Positions 18,718 through 27,210 of a stretch of DNA of 64,000 bases are shown here, in pieces. The DNA is from Spirosoma telluris (GTDB lineage: Bacteria; Bacteroidota; Bacteroidia; Cytophagales; Spirosomataceae). The notes beneath the pieces are model-generated. The model made no database searches. It saw only the letters and a list, made by a program, of their open reading frames with translations, and had not been told where the DNA came from. How positions within the stretch are numbered: position 1 is the first letter of the stretch; each line of letters starts with the position of its first letter. The position numbers were made by a program, and so were the translations under genes. The stretch covers positions 2,496,501 to 2,560,500 of the forward strand of contig QLII01000001.1 of NCBI GenBank assembly GCA_003259005.1. The letters are read 5' to 3'.

Positions 18718-19922
18718 AACCGAAGCTTCCCAGTCGCATCCACATCGGCAATGTTGTAGGTGATAAAAACCGGAAATGGTTTGGGTATGCTCAATGTCCG
18801 GGGCTTCTGGTCGACCAGGCATTTGCTCATAAAAGCGGCATCGAAGGTCTGACTTTCTAATATCAGATTGGCTAACTCTACCGGCTTCTGCACCCGCACG
18901 CAGCCATGACTACGCCAGCGATCGCTGGTGAGCTTGAACAAGTCCCGACTATTGGTATCGTGCAGATAAATGGCCAACGGATTTGCTAAGTTGAATTTTA
19001 GCAAGCCCAGTGAATTCTCACAACCTGATGCCTGCCGAACCCGATAGGGAAAATTAGTTGTCGATAAGCCATCCCAGTCAATTTCTTCGGGGTCAATTTC
19101 CTGGTCCTTCTCATCCAGAATCTGTAAATTTTGATTATAGATGAACGCCAGATTCCGCTTCATACGGGGCAGCATTTCATCTAAAGCAATGTTGCGGGGG
19201 ACATTCCAGTAGGGATAGGCCACTATGTCCTGAACGTAGGTTGTCATGCAGGGGGTACGCTTATCGGGTTTACCGGCAATAACCTGCATGGGAAGCAGCC
19301 GTTTACCCGCCCGGTCAAATACATTCAGTTCGCCCGCTGGAATATTAACGATCACAAATCGGTCAGCATCGAAGCGGTTAACGTATCGATAAAAATTAAG
19401 CGTCTGACGAATGAGCCGTAAAGAATCGGCCATGGCAGGATTCGATTTAGCCAGCTTACGGAGACGATTGTAATGACCAACCAATTGATTATAGGGCCCA
19501 AACGGAGCAAGTTTCACCAATGATTCGGGCTTTGTTACCTCATCGATATTGTTGACCCAGCTAGAATCTACAGCTTCTTTCAGGCCGCTAAATTCCAGTC
19601 GGGAAGGTTTCTTGCCGTAGCGAATTTCCAGGAGTACATCGGCCAGTTTTGTGGCTGTTTCGGTCGGCTGGCTGGTCGATTTAGCGCCAAACCGGGTTGT
19701 ATCAATACCCACTGCATCGGCATATCGGCATACCTGATGCAACATGACCAGCATCTCCTTTGCCTTCTTCTCGGCCTGCTCACGAGCTTGTTTATCAACC
19801 TGTTCAATCTGAGCCCGCTCCTTCTTTTCGGACTTCTGTTTGATATACCACTTACCTACAAAGAACAGGAGTACCAGACCTGCTACTACGGCGACACCAA
19901 TTCCAATTCTTCGCTTATCCAT
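18687..19922 (-). CDS. L,D-transpeptidase, YcbB-like
   Basis: 411 aa. One N-terminal transmembrane helix (IGIGVAVVAGLVLLFFVGKW) followed by a charged coiled-coil-like segment (about residues 30-58) rich in Lys/Glu/Gln. The catalytic YkuD domain (about 190-370) shows FVIVNIPAGELNVFD, MQVIAGKPDKRTPCM and the nucleophile motif RWRSHGCVRVQKPVELA. The arrangement matches YcbB/LdtD-like enzymes that make 3-3 cross-links, although a typical PG-binding domain is not evident. It is convergent with a second L,D-transpeptidase and overlaps its 3' end. Confidence 0.9.
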   Translation of the reverse strand: MDKRRIGIGVAVVAGLVLLFFVGKWYIKQKSEKKERAQIEQVDKQAREQAEKKAKEMLVMLHQVCRYADAVGIDTTRFGAKSTSQPTETATKLADVLLEIRYGKKPSRLEFSGLKEAVDSSWVNNIDEVTKPESLVKLAPFGPYNQLVGHYNRLRKLAKSNPAMADSLRLIRQTLNFYRYVNRFDADRFVIVNIPAGELNVFDRAGKRLLPMQVIAGKPDKRTPCMTTYVQDIVAYPYWNVPRNIALDEMLPRMKRNLAFIYNQNLQILDEKDQEIDPEEIDWDGLSTTNFPYRVRQASGCENSLGLLKFNLANPLAIYLHDTNSRDLFKLTSDRWRSHGCVRVQKPVELANLILESQTFDAAFMSKCLVDQKPRTLSIPKPFPVFITYNIADVDATGKLRFYKDVYALDK

Positions 19923-19988
19923 TGCATTGTTATATGTTACTACGAATCAAACTAAGCAGACCTCGCTTTGGTTTGAGTTCGATCAATC

Positions 19989-20033
19989 ATCAACGAAAAG
20001 GGCAACCCTGCTTGAGTTGCCCTTTTCGTTGAT
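19989..20033 (-). terminator. Terminator hairpin, 18-bp perfect stem
   Basis: ATCAACGAAAAGGGCAAC (19989-20006) pairs perfectly with 20016-20033 around a 9-nt loop. It starts at the last base of the small gene ending at 20033 and so ends that gene before the L,D-transpeptidase start. Confidence 0.8.
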
Positions 20034-20278
20034 TAGCTATACGCTGGCTTGTCAATATCCGGCTTCGGATTGGGATTTCGATTCGGGTGCGTCATACGCA
20101 CATTGGCAGCTACTTTGTCGCCGTCCATATAATCCTCCTCCAGTGCGTCAGGCTCCAATTCTTCAGCGTCGATCTGACTGCCTGGACCACTGGTTCCTTC
20201 AACGGATTGATTAGCCAAACCTGCGGGCGAAATGGCTTGTTTAGCCCGGATGATGTCTTCTTTTTCCTGATTTTCCAT
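20033..20278 (-). CDS. Small acidic hypothetical protein
   Basis: 81 aa from ATG 20278 (MENQEKEDIIRAKQAISPAG); a start at 20296 would add six residues. It is hydrophilic and acidic with no signal peptide, containing DAEELEPDALEEDYMDGDK and a Pro/Asn-rich tail. I do not recognise a family. Coding status rests on the open frame, ordinary codon use and its own terminators on both sides. The 91-bp gap to the next gene on the right holds another hairpin. Confidence 0.6.
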   Translation of the reverse strand: MENQEKEDIIRAKQAISPAGLANQSVEGTSGPGSQIDAEELEPDALEEDYMDGDKVAANVRMTHPNRNPNPKPDIDKPAYS

Positions 20279-20346
20279 AGCGTTCTTACCGATCATGTAT
20301 CTATCCTATCATTAGTCTATCAAACTAGTAAGCTAGGTTATTGTTT

Positions 20347-20388
20347 ACTATACTCTGGCACGAGTACACACTCGTGCCAGAGTATAGT
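20347..20388. terminator. GC-rich 19-bp perfect hairpin downstream of the FAS1 gene
   Basis: ACTATACTCTGGCACGAGT (20347-20365) pairs perfectly with 20370-20388 around a 4-nt loop, 1 bp after the FAS1 stop. It lacks a clear U tract. It may be a terminator or a REP-like palindrome. Confidence 0.65.
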
Positions 20389-20389
20389 C

Positions 20390-20986
20390 TTATTTCGCCC
20401 CCGCTGTTGGCATCAATACCGAATCGATCGAATAGACGAAGCCATTGGTCGCTTCAGCATCACCTGGATCGACAGTAGCAGTATTGCCTGCTCCATCGGT
20501 GATGGTTAGCGTATCGCCCTGTTTACCCACGGTGAGGGTTCCGCCCGTTACGGTTTTGAGTTTTTGACCATCTTGCAGTTGATCGGCCGTGTATTTACCC
20601 TTCACAACGTGATAAGCCAGTAATTTCACCAGCTTAGCTTTGGCCGCTGGCTTCATTAACTCATCCATCGTTCCGGCCGGAAGTTTATCAAAAGCCTCAT
20701 TCGTAGGGGCAAAAACCGTGTATGGCCCTTTTTCACTAGCCTGTTCCGTAAGGCCGGATACACGCATGGCCCTAAACAAAGTTGTATGGCTCGCTGACCT
20801 TGCACCGGTGATTGCCAGATCTTTACCCGTCACTGTATGACTTGGCTTCGACATTGAGGTGGCTTCTGTGGTGGTGTTGGTAGCGGTTGGTGCCGACGAA
20901 TTTTGACTCTGCGCGCGGGCAGACACATACAGACCGGGGAGCACCATAAACGCCACTGCCCAACTCAAAAAGAGTTTCCTTTTCAT
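20390..20986 (-). CDS. Secreted fasciclin (FAS1) domain protein
   Basis: 198 aa. The signal peptide is MKRKLFLSWAVAFMVLPGLY with cleavage near SARAQS. After a low-complexity Ser/Thr linker comes one FAS1 domain (about 65-195) with the H1 motif YTVFAPTNEAFDKLPAGTM, the H box LLAYHVVKGKYTADQL and the ending GFVYSIDSVLMP. Such single-domain proteins are secreted adhesion or matrix components, often induced by osmotic or desiccation stress in Bacteroidota. Monocistronic. Confidence 0.92.
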   Translation of the reverse strand: MKRKLFLSWAVAFMVLPGLYVSARAQSQNSSAPTATNTTTEATSMSKPSHTVTGKDLAITGARSASHTTLFRAMRVSGLTEQASEKGPYTVFAPTNEAFDKLPAGTMDELMKPAAKAKLVKLLAYHVVKGKYTADQLQDGQKLKTVTGGTLTVGKQGDTLTITDGAGNTATVDPGDAEATNGFVYSIDSVLMPTAGAK

Positions 20987-21134
20987 GGTAATTGAGTATA
21001 GTTAGGAAAATGAAACATACAGCTCACCATAGGGGCAAGCCCGAAGCAACCTGCTCCGTTTTATTGAGTAAACGGCAGGTAAACGACAATAAATTGTTCA
21101 ACAGGAGAGAAAATGAGCGAAAGGGACAGGGAAA

Positions 21135-21260
21135 TTATTTAGAAAAAACACCTTTCGCAATGAGGTACGGAATCAACAACCAAAGAAGGCCTTTGATGAG
21201 GAAGAAGAGAAAACCCAGCCAGCCTACGCGCTTGAGCCATACTTTGAACCGCTCATTCAT
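21135..21260 (-). CDS. Small membrane protein, 41 aa
   Basis: From ATG 21260: a basic start (MNERFKVWLKRVG) then one strong hydrophobic helix (WLGFLFFLIKGLLWLLIPYL) and a short Lys-ended tail. Small single-helix proteins like this are common in Bacteroidota. The frame extends upstream to 21368 but the extra residues look non-coding. Function unknown. Confidence 0.6.
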   Translation of the reverse strand: MNERFKVWLKRVGWLGFLFFLIKGLLWLLIPYLIAKGVFSK

Positions 21261-21414
21261 AGAGCAAAGATAAGGATTTCTGGCGTTTTGGTTTCTGCCT
21301 AGTAGGTTACTCCATGCTCGTCTGGCATAAGGTGTAATGCCAAATTCACTCCTTATGGGCTTGGGCAAATCAATAAATTAATACATTGGACACCAATAAC
21401 TTACTATAGGAAAC

Positions 21415-21834
21415 ATGGCAAACAATAAAACGACCCAAACAGAAAGTAGCGTCACAGATTTTATAAACTCGATTGAGAATGACGTAAAACGGGAAGATAG
21501 CGCTCGTGTTGTGGAGCTTATCCAACAACAAACCGGCTTTGAGCCCAAAATGTGGGGAACCAGTATCATCGGTTTTGGGAGTTATCAGTATAGATACGAT
21601 AGTGGGCGGAAAGGCGATGCGCCCTTGATAGGCTTCTCCCCAAGAAAGGATGCACTTACCTTTTACCTTTCCGCAAACTTTACAGGAAGGGCTGAACTTC
21701 TGGAAAAACTGGGCAAGCACAAGACCGGTAAAGGCTGCGTCTACATAAAAACGCTTCAGGACGTTAATCTGGATGTACTGAAAGAGATGGTAGACCGCTC
21801 AGCCAATCACATACGAACTATATATCCATCCTAA
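21415..21834 (+). CDS. DUF1801 (YdhG-like) protein
   Basis: 139 aa. The conserved segments RVVELIQQQTGFEPKMWG, GFGSYQYRYDSGRKGD, LIGFSPRKDALTFYL and GKGCVYIKTLQDVNLDVL define the DUF1801/YdhG family, a frataxin-like fold of unknown biochemical role. No signal peptide, so cytoplasmic. It is separated from the convergent sigma-factor gene by 27 bp. Confidence 0.9.
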   Translation: MANNKTTQTESSVTDFINSIENDVKREDSARVVELIQQQTGFEPKMWGTSIIGFGSYQYRYDSGRKGDAPLIGFSPRKDALTFYLSANFTGRAELLEKLGKHKTGKGCVYIKTLQDVNLDVLKEMVDRSANHIRTIYPS

Positions 21835-21861
21835 AACACAATCAATTAAATTGACGCCACG

Positions 21862-23121
21862 TTATAACCGATTTACTTTTCGCTCAAGCAATGCCTTTTC
21901 GGCCACTGATGCGGTTAGTTGAATAGCTCGACGATAATGAATGCCCGCTGGCTCAGGCTGGCCGTTCTGCTCGTATAGGTCGCCCAGAATAGCGTGGTAG
22001 TGGTGCATTGAATCCAGCCCCGATAAGTTAACGACCTCCTCAATTGCCGTTGCAGGCCCTTTTACATGAGCTACTGCAACCGAACGGTGCAGCGCCACCA
22101 CAGGCGATGGTTTCTGCGCTAGTAGCAGGTCATAATAAAGCACTATAGTTGCCCAGTCGGTTGTTTCATACGACGGGGCTATACAGTGCTGCATGGCAAT
22201 GCCAGCTTCGAGATGATACTCCGTGGTCATTGTCCCTTCGGCTGAGCGATTAAGATACAGATGCCCTTTTCGAATTAGCTCCTGATTCCAACGGCTCCGA
22301 TCCTGATCGGCCAGTAAGACAATATAGCCCCTATCGTCGGTGCGGGCGTCAAATCGGGCCGACTGAAAACACATGAGCGCCAGTAGAGCGTCAACCGCAG
22401 GCTGTTGAGTTCGTGGGGTTTGAGCGAGCAACAGACACAGGCGCATAGCCTCCTCGCACAGATCCTGGCGGATAAGCTGATCGGGATGCGAGGAATTGTA
22501 GCCTTCGTTAAAGAGCAGGTAAATACTCTTCAGAACAGAATCCAGACGGGGGGGCAGGTGGCCTCCCGTTGGCACTTCGAGCCGGATACCATCCAGCCGA
22601 ATTTTTTCCTTTGCCCGGTAGATTCGTTTCGCAATGGTTTCCTCAGTCGTCAGAAATGATCCGGCAATTTCTCTGACACTCAGGCCACAGAGAATTTTCA
22701 GGCACATCGCCATCTGCGACTCTAGCCCAATAGTCGGATGGCAAATGGCAAATAACATTCGCAACTGGCTATCCGTAATCTCATCGTCGAAGAAATACGT
22801 GTTGCCCATTGTTTCTGTAGTTTCCTGCTGGTGCAGATACGCGACCTCCGTACTAATCTGCTGAAACTTGCTTTCGCGCCGTACAACATCCAGTGCTTTA
22901 TTTCGGGCAACCCGGTACAACCAGGCACTGGGGTTATCGGGAATACCCTGAAACCGCCAGCTTTGCAAGGCCTGTACCATGGTGTCCTGCACAATATCCT
23001 CGGCCAGATCGAGCCGTTCGACCCCCAGCATACGTGCCAGAACAGAGGCTATCCGGCCCGCTTCGTGCCGAAACAGGTGGGCAACCAGTTGGTTGGAATC
23101 AGAAAGCGGCTCGCCGGACAT
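21862..23121 (-). CDS. ECF-type sigma factor with C-terminal extension (ECF42-like)
   Basis: 419 aa, much longer than a basic ECF sigma factor. Region 2 is visible as LDLAEDIVQDTMVQALQSW and NPSAWLYRVARNKALDVVRR; region 4 as CGLSVREIAGSFLTTEETIAKRIY. About 230 residues follow, with the hallmark SIYLLFNEGYNSS and tetratricopeptide-like helices (VALHRSVAVAHVKGP, HAILGDLYEQNGQPEPAGIH). This is the ECF42 / DUF6596 architecture, in which the extension is needed for activity and no anti-sigma factor is present. It is typically linked to DGPF (YCII) genes, and one lies directly upstream here. Confidence 0.9.
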   Translation of the reverse strand: MSGEPLSDSNQLVAHLFRHEAGRIASVLARMLGVERLDLAEDIVQDTMVQALQSWRFQGIPDNPSAWLYRVARNKALDVVRRESKFQQISTEVAYLHQQETTETMGNTYFFDDEITDSQLRMLFAICHPTIGLESQMAMCLKILCGLSVREIAGSFLTTEETIAKRIYRAKEKIRLDGIRLEVPTGGHLPPRLDSVLKSIYLLFNEGYNSSHPDQLIRQDLCEEAMRLCLLLAQTPRTQQPAVDALLALMCFQSARFDARTDDRGYIVLLADQDRSRWNQELIRKGHLYLNRSAEGTMTTEYHLEAGIAMQHCIAPSYETTDWATIVLYYDLLLAQKPSPVVALHRSVAVAHVKGPATAIEEVVNLSGLDSMHHYHAILGDLYEQNGQPEPAGIHYRRAIQLTASVAEKALLERKVNRL

Positions 23122-23133
23122 CAGGGATAAAAA

Positions 23134-23164
23134 GCTCTCCTCGTTTCTGCGAAACGAGGAGAGC
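23134..23164 (-). terminator. Terminator between the YCII and sigma genes
   Basis: 13-bp perfect stem (23134-23146 with 23152-23164, core CTCTCCTCGTTT), followed on the minus strand by TTTTTAT. It lies downstream of the YCII gene and upstream of the sigma gene, so it may attenuate sigma expression from the upstream promoter. Confidence 0.75.
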
Positions 23165-23171
23165 GGTTGAC

Positions 23172-23524
23172 TTACTCGAAGTTAATAATTGGCCGAACTT
23201 CTACAGTCCCATCCGTCTCGAACAGGGGGCATCCCTGAGCCAGATCAACAGCCTCATCTACATTCGCAGCCGTTAAAATCAGGTAGCCACCGACAATCTC
23301 TTTGCCTTCGGTGAAGGGGCCATCGGTAATAACCTGCCCCCTTTGGTCATTAGTTTGCCAACGGGCGCGAGTGCATCCGTAGCAATTAGTTTGCCCTGAG
23401 CGGCAATTCCTCCTATCCAGGTATTCCACTTCTGAATCTCGGCCTGCATCGCTTCGGGCGATAGCTCGGCATAGGCGGTTTCCTGGGAATAAGGCGAATG
23501 AAACACAAGCATAAATTTGTTCAT
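23172..23524 (-). CDS. YCII-related DGPF-domain protein (frame broken once)
   Basis: About 117 aa. The name-giving motif DGPFTEGKEIVGGYLIL is present, with EIQKWNTWIGGIAAQGKLIA before it. Restoring one G at 23337-23341 (GGGGG to six) joins APVGKLMTKG to GQVITDGPF; without it both halves terminate early. YCII proteins have a ferredoxin-like fold with a His/Asp pair and unknown substrate. In Bacteroidota and Actinobacteria they are the usual genomic partner, and probable target, of ECF42 sigma factors such as the one downstream. Confidence 0.88.
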
Positions 23525-23734
23525 GGTATTTGATTGGTTATACAGGTACTAAATTTGTTTTCGTCACTAAGACGAACGGCAAGGCTCAAATCGGACAGGA
23601 AATGAAAAAAAAAATTCTGTCAATCAAACTTATCAGGGCCTAGCAGGCTTATCAATTAAATCTAAACCGCAAGCACCTTTACAACTTCGCTTGTTGTCGG
23701 TCACGAACGAATCATAGTGCAATAGAAAATCGGT

Positions 23735-24202
23735 ATGAATATCACAAAAAACAAAGTAGCTGCCATCCATTACACGCTGCGCGATAGTAGTGGAAATATA
23801 TTGGATTCCAGCCAGGGCAGCGACCCATTATATTATCTGCACGGGGCTAACAACCTCATTCCAGGTATGGAAGAAGGGCTGGAAGGTCAGGCCAAAGGTG
23901 CTCATCTTCAATTAGATGTTTCGCCAGAGAAAGGCTATGGCAAACGCGATCCACAATTGGTGGAGGCAGTACCTCGTCGCGCATTCGGCGGACAGGAACT
24001 TGAAGTAGGCATGCAGTTTGAAACCAACGAAGGGCAGGTTGTTACGATAACCGAAGTTGGGCCTGATACGGTTACAGTCGATGCTAATCATCCGCTGGCC
24101 GACCAGAACCTGTATTTCGATGTCGAAGTGCTGGACGTTCGGGATGCCACCCCCGACGAACTGGCTCATGGCCACGTTCACGGTCCAGGCGGGCATCATT
24201 AA
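23735..24202 (+). CDS. FKBP-type peptidyl-prolyl isomerase, SlyD-like
   Basis: 155 aa. It shows the FKBP core with the SlyD insert: VAAIHYTLRDSSGNILDSS, PLYYLHGANNLIPGMEEGLE, ISPEKGYGKRDPQLVEAVPR-type loop, and LYFDVEVLDVRDATPDELAH. A His-rich tail (HGHVHGPGGHH) can bind metal ions, as SlyD tails do. It catalyses proline isomerisation and works as a chaperone in the cytoplasm. Sequence alone does not separate SlyD from related FKBPs. Confidence 0.92.
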   Translation: MNITKNKVAAIHYTLRDSSGNILDSSQGSDPLYYLHGANNLIPGMEEGLEGQAKGAHLQLDVSPEKGYGKRDPQLVEAVPRRAFGGQELEVGMQFETNEGQVVTITEVGPDTVTVDANHPLADQNLYFDVEVLDVRDATPDELAHGHVHGPGGHH

Positions 24203-24340
24203 AAAGGGAGAAAGGAGGAGAGGGAAGAAAGAGAGGAAGGAGTTGCTGACGCCCCCTTCTTCACTTTCTTCCTTTCTCTTTTTATTCCTTCCCTCCTTTC
24301 CTCCCTCTCCTCCTTTTATTCCCCTTCCTCCTTTTCCTCC
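24203..24340. repeat. Purine/pyrimidine inverted word element, class AGGGAGAAAGGAGGAGAGGG
   Basis: Left arm 24203-24242 is almost pure purine (AGGGAGAAAGGAGGAGAGGG and variants). The right part 24251-24340 is almost pure pyrimidine (CCTCCTTTCCTCCCTCTCCTCC and variants), about twice as long. The stretch fills the gap between the SlyD-like gene and Sua5. Such a strand-asymmetric tract could form triplex or slipped structures. Confidence 0.65.
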
Positions 24341-24341
24341 T

Positions 24342-24349
24342 TATCTTTG
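24342..24349 (+). promoter_or_regulatory. -7 promoter box (TATCTTTG) of the Sua5 gene
   Basis: Exact TAnnTTTG match ending 4 nt before ATG 24354. The start of transcription would fall at or just around the start codon, implying a leaderless mRNA. Confidence 0.5.
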
Positions 24350-24353
24350 TGTC

Positions 24354-25304
24354 ATGGCACAAATTGGTACGGATACGCGGGTAGCAAAAGAATTTCTGGA
24401 AGCGGGAAATGTGGTCGGAATTCCAACAGAAACCGTGTACGGACTGGCGGGAAATGCGCTCAATCTGGATGCTGTCCTGACGATTTTTCGCGTAAAAAAC
24501 CGCCCCTCGTTCGATCCACTTATTGTTCATACGGACTCGCTCGCTAAACTCGACCAGTTTGTTACGGACATTCCCGAACCCGCCCGAAAACTGGCGGAAA
24601 CCTACTGGCCTGGCCCCCTGACGCTGCTCCTCCCCAAACGCGACCTGATTCCCGACCTCGTTACTGCAGGTTTGCACCGAGTGGCCGTTCGCATTCCAAA
24701 TCATCCGCTTACGCTTGCCCTGCTTCGTTCGCTCGACTTTCCACTAGCGGCTCCCAGTGCAAATCCATTTGGCTATATCAGTCCAACGACTGCCCAGCAC
24801 GTTGCCGATCAACTGGGCGACCAGATTCCCTATATTCTGGATGGAGGCCCGGCAGGCATCGGGCTTGAGTCAACCATTGTTGGCTTTGAGAATAACAAAG
24901 CCACGGTATTCCGGCTCGGAGGTATGGCCCTGGAGCAGATCGAACAGATTATTGGCCCTGTGTCCGTACAAACGCATTCGACCTCAAACCCGAAAGCACC
25001 GGGTATGTTGAGCAGCCACTATGCCCCCCGCAAACCTCTTATTCTGGTAGCACCGGGCGAAACGCCAGAACCCAGTGAGCGGGCCGGAGCTTTAGTATTC
25101 CGGGAATTGTTTGGTGGCTTTCATTCTGAAAATCAGCGCATCCTCTCTCCTACTGGCGACTTGAACGAAGCGGCCAAGAATCTTTTTGCGTATTTGCGAG
25201 CCTTAGACGCATTGCCCATCGACGTTATTTACGCGGAGCCTATGCCTAACCAGGGACTGGGCTGGGCGATAAATGACCGGCTCCGGCGGGCGAGTGTGCA
25301 GTAG
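24354..25304 (+). CDS. sua5: L-threonylcarbamoyladenylate synthase, Sua5 type
   Basis: 316 aa. Makes threonylcarbamoyl-AMP for the t6A modification of ANN-decoding tRNAs. The YrdC domain shows GNVVGIPTETVYGLAGNA, KNRPSFDPLIVH, WPGPLTLLLPKR and LAAPSANPFGYISPT. The C-terminal Sua5 domain starts after APGMLSSHYAPRKPLILVAP, so this is the long form, not short TsaC. The true start is ATG 24354 after a leaderless-type promoter; the longer frame beginning in the preceding gene is not coding. Confidence 0.93.
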   Translation: MAQIGTDTRVAKEFLEAGNVVGIPTETVYGLAGNALNLDAVLTIFRVKNRPSFDPLIVHTDSLAKLDQFVTDIPEPARKLAETYWPGPLTLLLPKRDLIPDLVTAGLHRVAVRIPNHPLTLALLRSLDFPLAAPSANPFGYISPTTAQHVADQLGDQIPYILDGGPAGIGLESTIVGFENNKATVFRLGGMALEQIEQIIGPVSVQTHSTSNPKAPGMLSSHYAPRKPLILVAPGETPEPSERAGALVFRELFGGFHSENQRILSPTGDLNEAAKNLFAYLRALDALPIDVIYAEPMPNQGLGWAINDRLRRASVQ

Positions 25305-25367
25305 TGCCATCTGCAATTTTTTTATTCCTAAATTGGTTTTAGCTTTAGCCAACAAAAAGCATGAGTC

Positions 25368-25562
25368 ATGATAGCAGAAGAACCTAAGAAAGAAGATCGG
25401 CACAAACAGGCGATAGCGATAGTCAAACAAATGGTAGCCAATAAGAAAGCTGCGGAAAAGGAGGCTATTGAAAATTATAAAAACAATCCTGCAAAACAAG
25501 CCCTGGTGGCTGAACTTGATCGTAAAAATGCAGAAAGAGGAACGCCGATTGCCAGGTTATGA
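25368..25562 (+). CDS. Small basic hypothetical protein
   Basis: 64 aa, Lys/Glu/Ala-rich and probably helical (KQMVANKKAAEKEAIENYK, ALVAELDRKNAERGTPIARL). It overlaps the next gene by 35 bp in another frame, pointing to coupled translation. Family not recognised; the arrangement of a small charged protein before a larger partner resembles toxin-antitoxin or addiction pairs, but nothing else supports that. Confidence 0.6.
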   Translation: MIAEEPKKEDRHKQAIAIVKQMVANKKAAEKEAIENYKNNPAKQALVAELDRKNAERGTPIARL

Positions 25563-26031
25563 ATTCACAAATGAGGAGAAAAATTCATTTCTTTTCAGAA
25601 CTAGTAATCGAATTCTTTACGAAGTAAGTTTTAAGCCCAGCGGTTATATTTTCGCAAATGATCCTGAATTGCAGCCATTTGTTTTCGAAATAAGTATTGT
25701 TGTAATCGAAAATCCTACCGATAAGCATCCTCCAGCAGACCCACGTGTACCACCTACGATTGCCCAGATATTTGGCAGCTTTTTTGAACAGCATGAGCGC
25801 GTTGTTGTCTATGTCTGCGATACATCAGATCAACGAGGAAGCGTTAGGCAAAGGAAGTTCCTAAATTGGTTTGGCTATTACAAAGGTGTTGATTATGCCC
25901 AATTCAATGATACGTTAACGGACGAAGAAGGCGTTCACTACTATGTATCCCTAATCATCAGACTAGATAATCCTTATCGCCGTCGCCTACTGTTAGCTTT
26001 CGACGATCTACTTACCGACTATAGAAAGTAA
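25528..26031 (+). CDS. DUF6169-like hypothetical protein
   Basis: 167 aa from ATG 25528 (MQKEERRLPGYEFTNEEKN). Features are YEVSFKPSGYIFAND, FVFEISIVVIENPTDK, RVPPTIAQIFGSFFEQHERV, and a C-terminal half with KFLNWFGYYKGVDYAQ. This resembles the Bacteroidota family I know as DUF6169, of unknown role, usually preceded by a small ORF as here. Cytoplasmic; no catalytic residues can be assigned. Confidence 0.7.
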   Translation: MQKEERRLPGYEFTNEEKNSFLFRTSNRILYEVSFKPSGYIFANDPELQPFVFEISIVVIENPTDKHPPADPRVPPTIAQIFGSFFEQHERVVVYVCDTSDQRGSVRQRKFLNWFGYYKGVDYAQFNDTLTDEEGVHYYVSLIIRLDNPYRRRLLLAFDDLLTDYRK

Positions 26032-26038
26032 AGTTTCC

Positions 26039-27111
26039 CTACACCTCCCCACGCTCAATATTCCCTGCTGCCTTAGTAGCCAATTCAATAATCATGGGTA
26101 GCAAATGCCCGAAGCGCGCATCTTTACTGTGTCCCTGTTTCCAGCGCGCATAAATCTGCTGGGCAATTACCGCGTTTTTGTACAGACCGAATACGTAATA
26201 AAACAGGATTTGACTCAGGTCACGCCCACTCTTTTCGGCATAGCGAGCTACCACTTCCCGCCGGGTTAGATTGCCCGGAAGCCACGTCAGGTTGAAGTTC
26301 TTATAGGCTGGGCTGTCATCTGCTTCTGACCAATAGGCCAGCGTTGCTCCCAAGTCCATGAGCGGATCGCCAACGGTTGCCATTTCCCAATCCAATACGC
26401 CTTTGATCACAGGAAGCGGTTCGCCGGTAGCTTCGTTGGAAGCAAATAGTACATTGTCGAATTTATAATCGTTGTGCAGAAAAGCTGGAGGCTGTTCGAT
26501 AGGGTAGTTTTGTTGAAGCCAGTAACCAACACTATTCATAGCTTCTATGGTATCGGTTTCGGCAGTACGATAGCGCTGATTCCAGCCTTCTACCTGCCGT
26601 TGTACATAACCATCGGGTTTACCTAACTGAATTAATCCGGCTGCCTCAATAGGTAAGCTATGAATATCTACCAGATTATCGACTAATACTTCCGACAACT
26701 GGCGCATCTGTTCCGGGGCGAGGTTCAGTGTTGGGGCCATTGATGCCCGCAAAATGACACCGGTTACGCGCTTCATAATATAAAACGGAGCGCCCAGTAT
26801 ATCCGTTGATTCACAATAGACAACAGGCTCCGGAATTTTGTCATAATGGCCCTTCAACAGCGATAATACGCGAAATTCACGACCCATATCGTGCCCCCTT
26901 TAATAGTAGCCCCAGCCGGTGGCCGGCGCAGGACATATTCCTGGGCAGCAGTTCTTAGCCAATACGTTAGGTTCGAGAACCCACCCGGAAACTGTTTGAT
27001 TTCCAGTATGGCCCCAACTTCAGGCGCGTATTCGCGGAGATACGCATTCAGGCGAAGTAGATTAAGTTCTTCGCCAGAACGAACAGAGCGGGGAGCATCT
27101 AGAGCAGGCAT
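26039..27111 (-). CDS. Phosphotransferase family protein, ACAD10/11 N-domain type (frame broken once)
   Basis: About 357 aa. The aminoglycoside-phosphotransferase/choline-kinase fold is clear: [20 protein letters not shown] with the nucleotide loop, the catalytic [15 protein letters not shown], and the metal-binding [20 protein letters not shown]. Restoring one G at 26894-26898 (five to six) joins PAGATIKGG to [20 protein letters not shown]. The family member is the stand-alone equivalent of the kinase domain fused to acyl-CoA dehydrogenases (ACAD10/11), which phosphorylates 4-hydroxyacyl-CoA in other organisms. An acyl-CoA dehydrogenase lies 2 kb away (29110), in line with fatty-acid catabolism. 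Confidence 0.88.
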
Positions 27112-27113
27112 GT

Positions 27114-27200
27114 TAGGTATGATGTAGGGTATAGGATGTAGGTCCGCGAAAATACATATATCCTACCGTATGAGCGGCCCCGATCCTATAGCATACCTAA
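27114..27200. repeat. Degenerate inverted word element, class TATAGGATGTAT
   Basis: The left arm (27114-27143) has TAGGTATGATGTAGGGTATAGGATGTAGG and the right arm (27152-27200) has ATACATATATCCTACC and GATCCTATAGCATACCTA. It is the same word class as 295-382, and again in front of a leftward gene. Confidence 0.7.
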
Positions 27201-27210
27201 AATTCACCTC

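Noticed and set aside
24057..24353. Upstream extension of the Sua5 reading frame into the SlyD-like gene and purine element
   Set aside because: It crosses another gene and a low-complexity tract, and a clear promoter box lies just before the internal ATG 24354.
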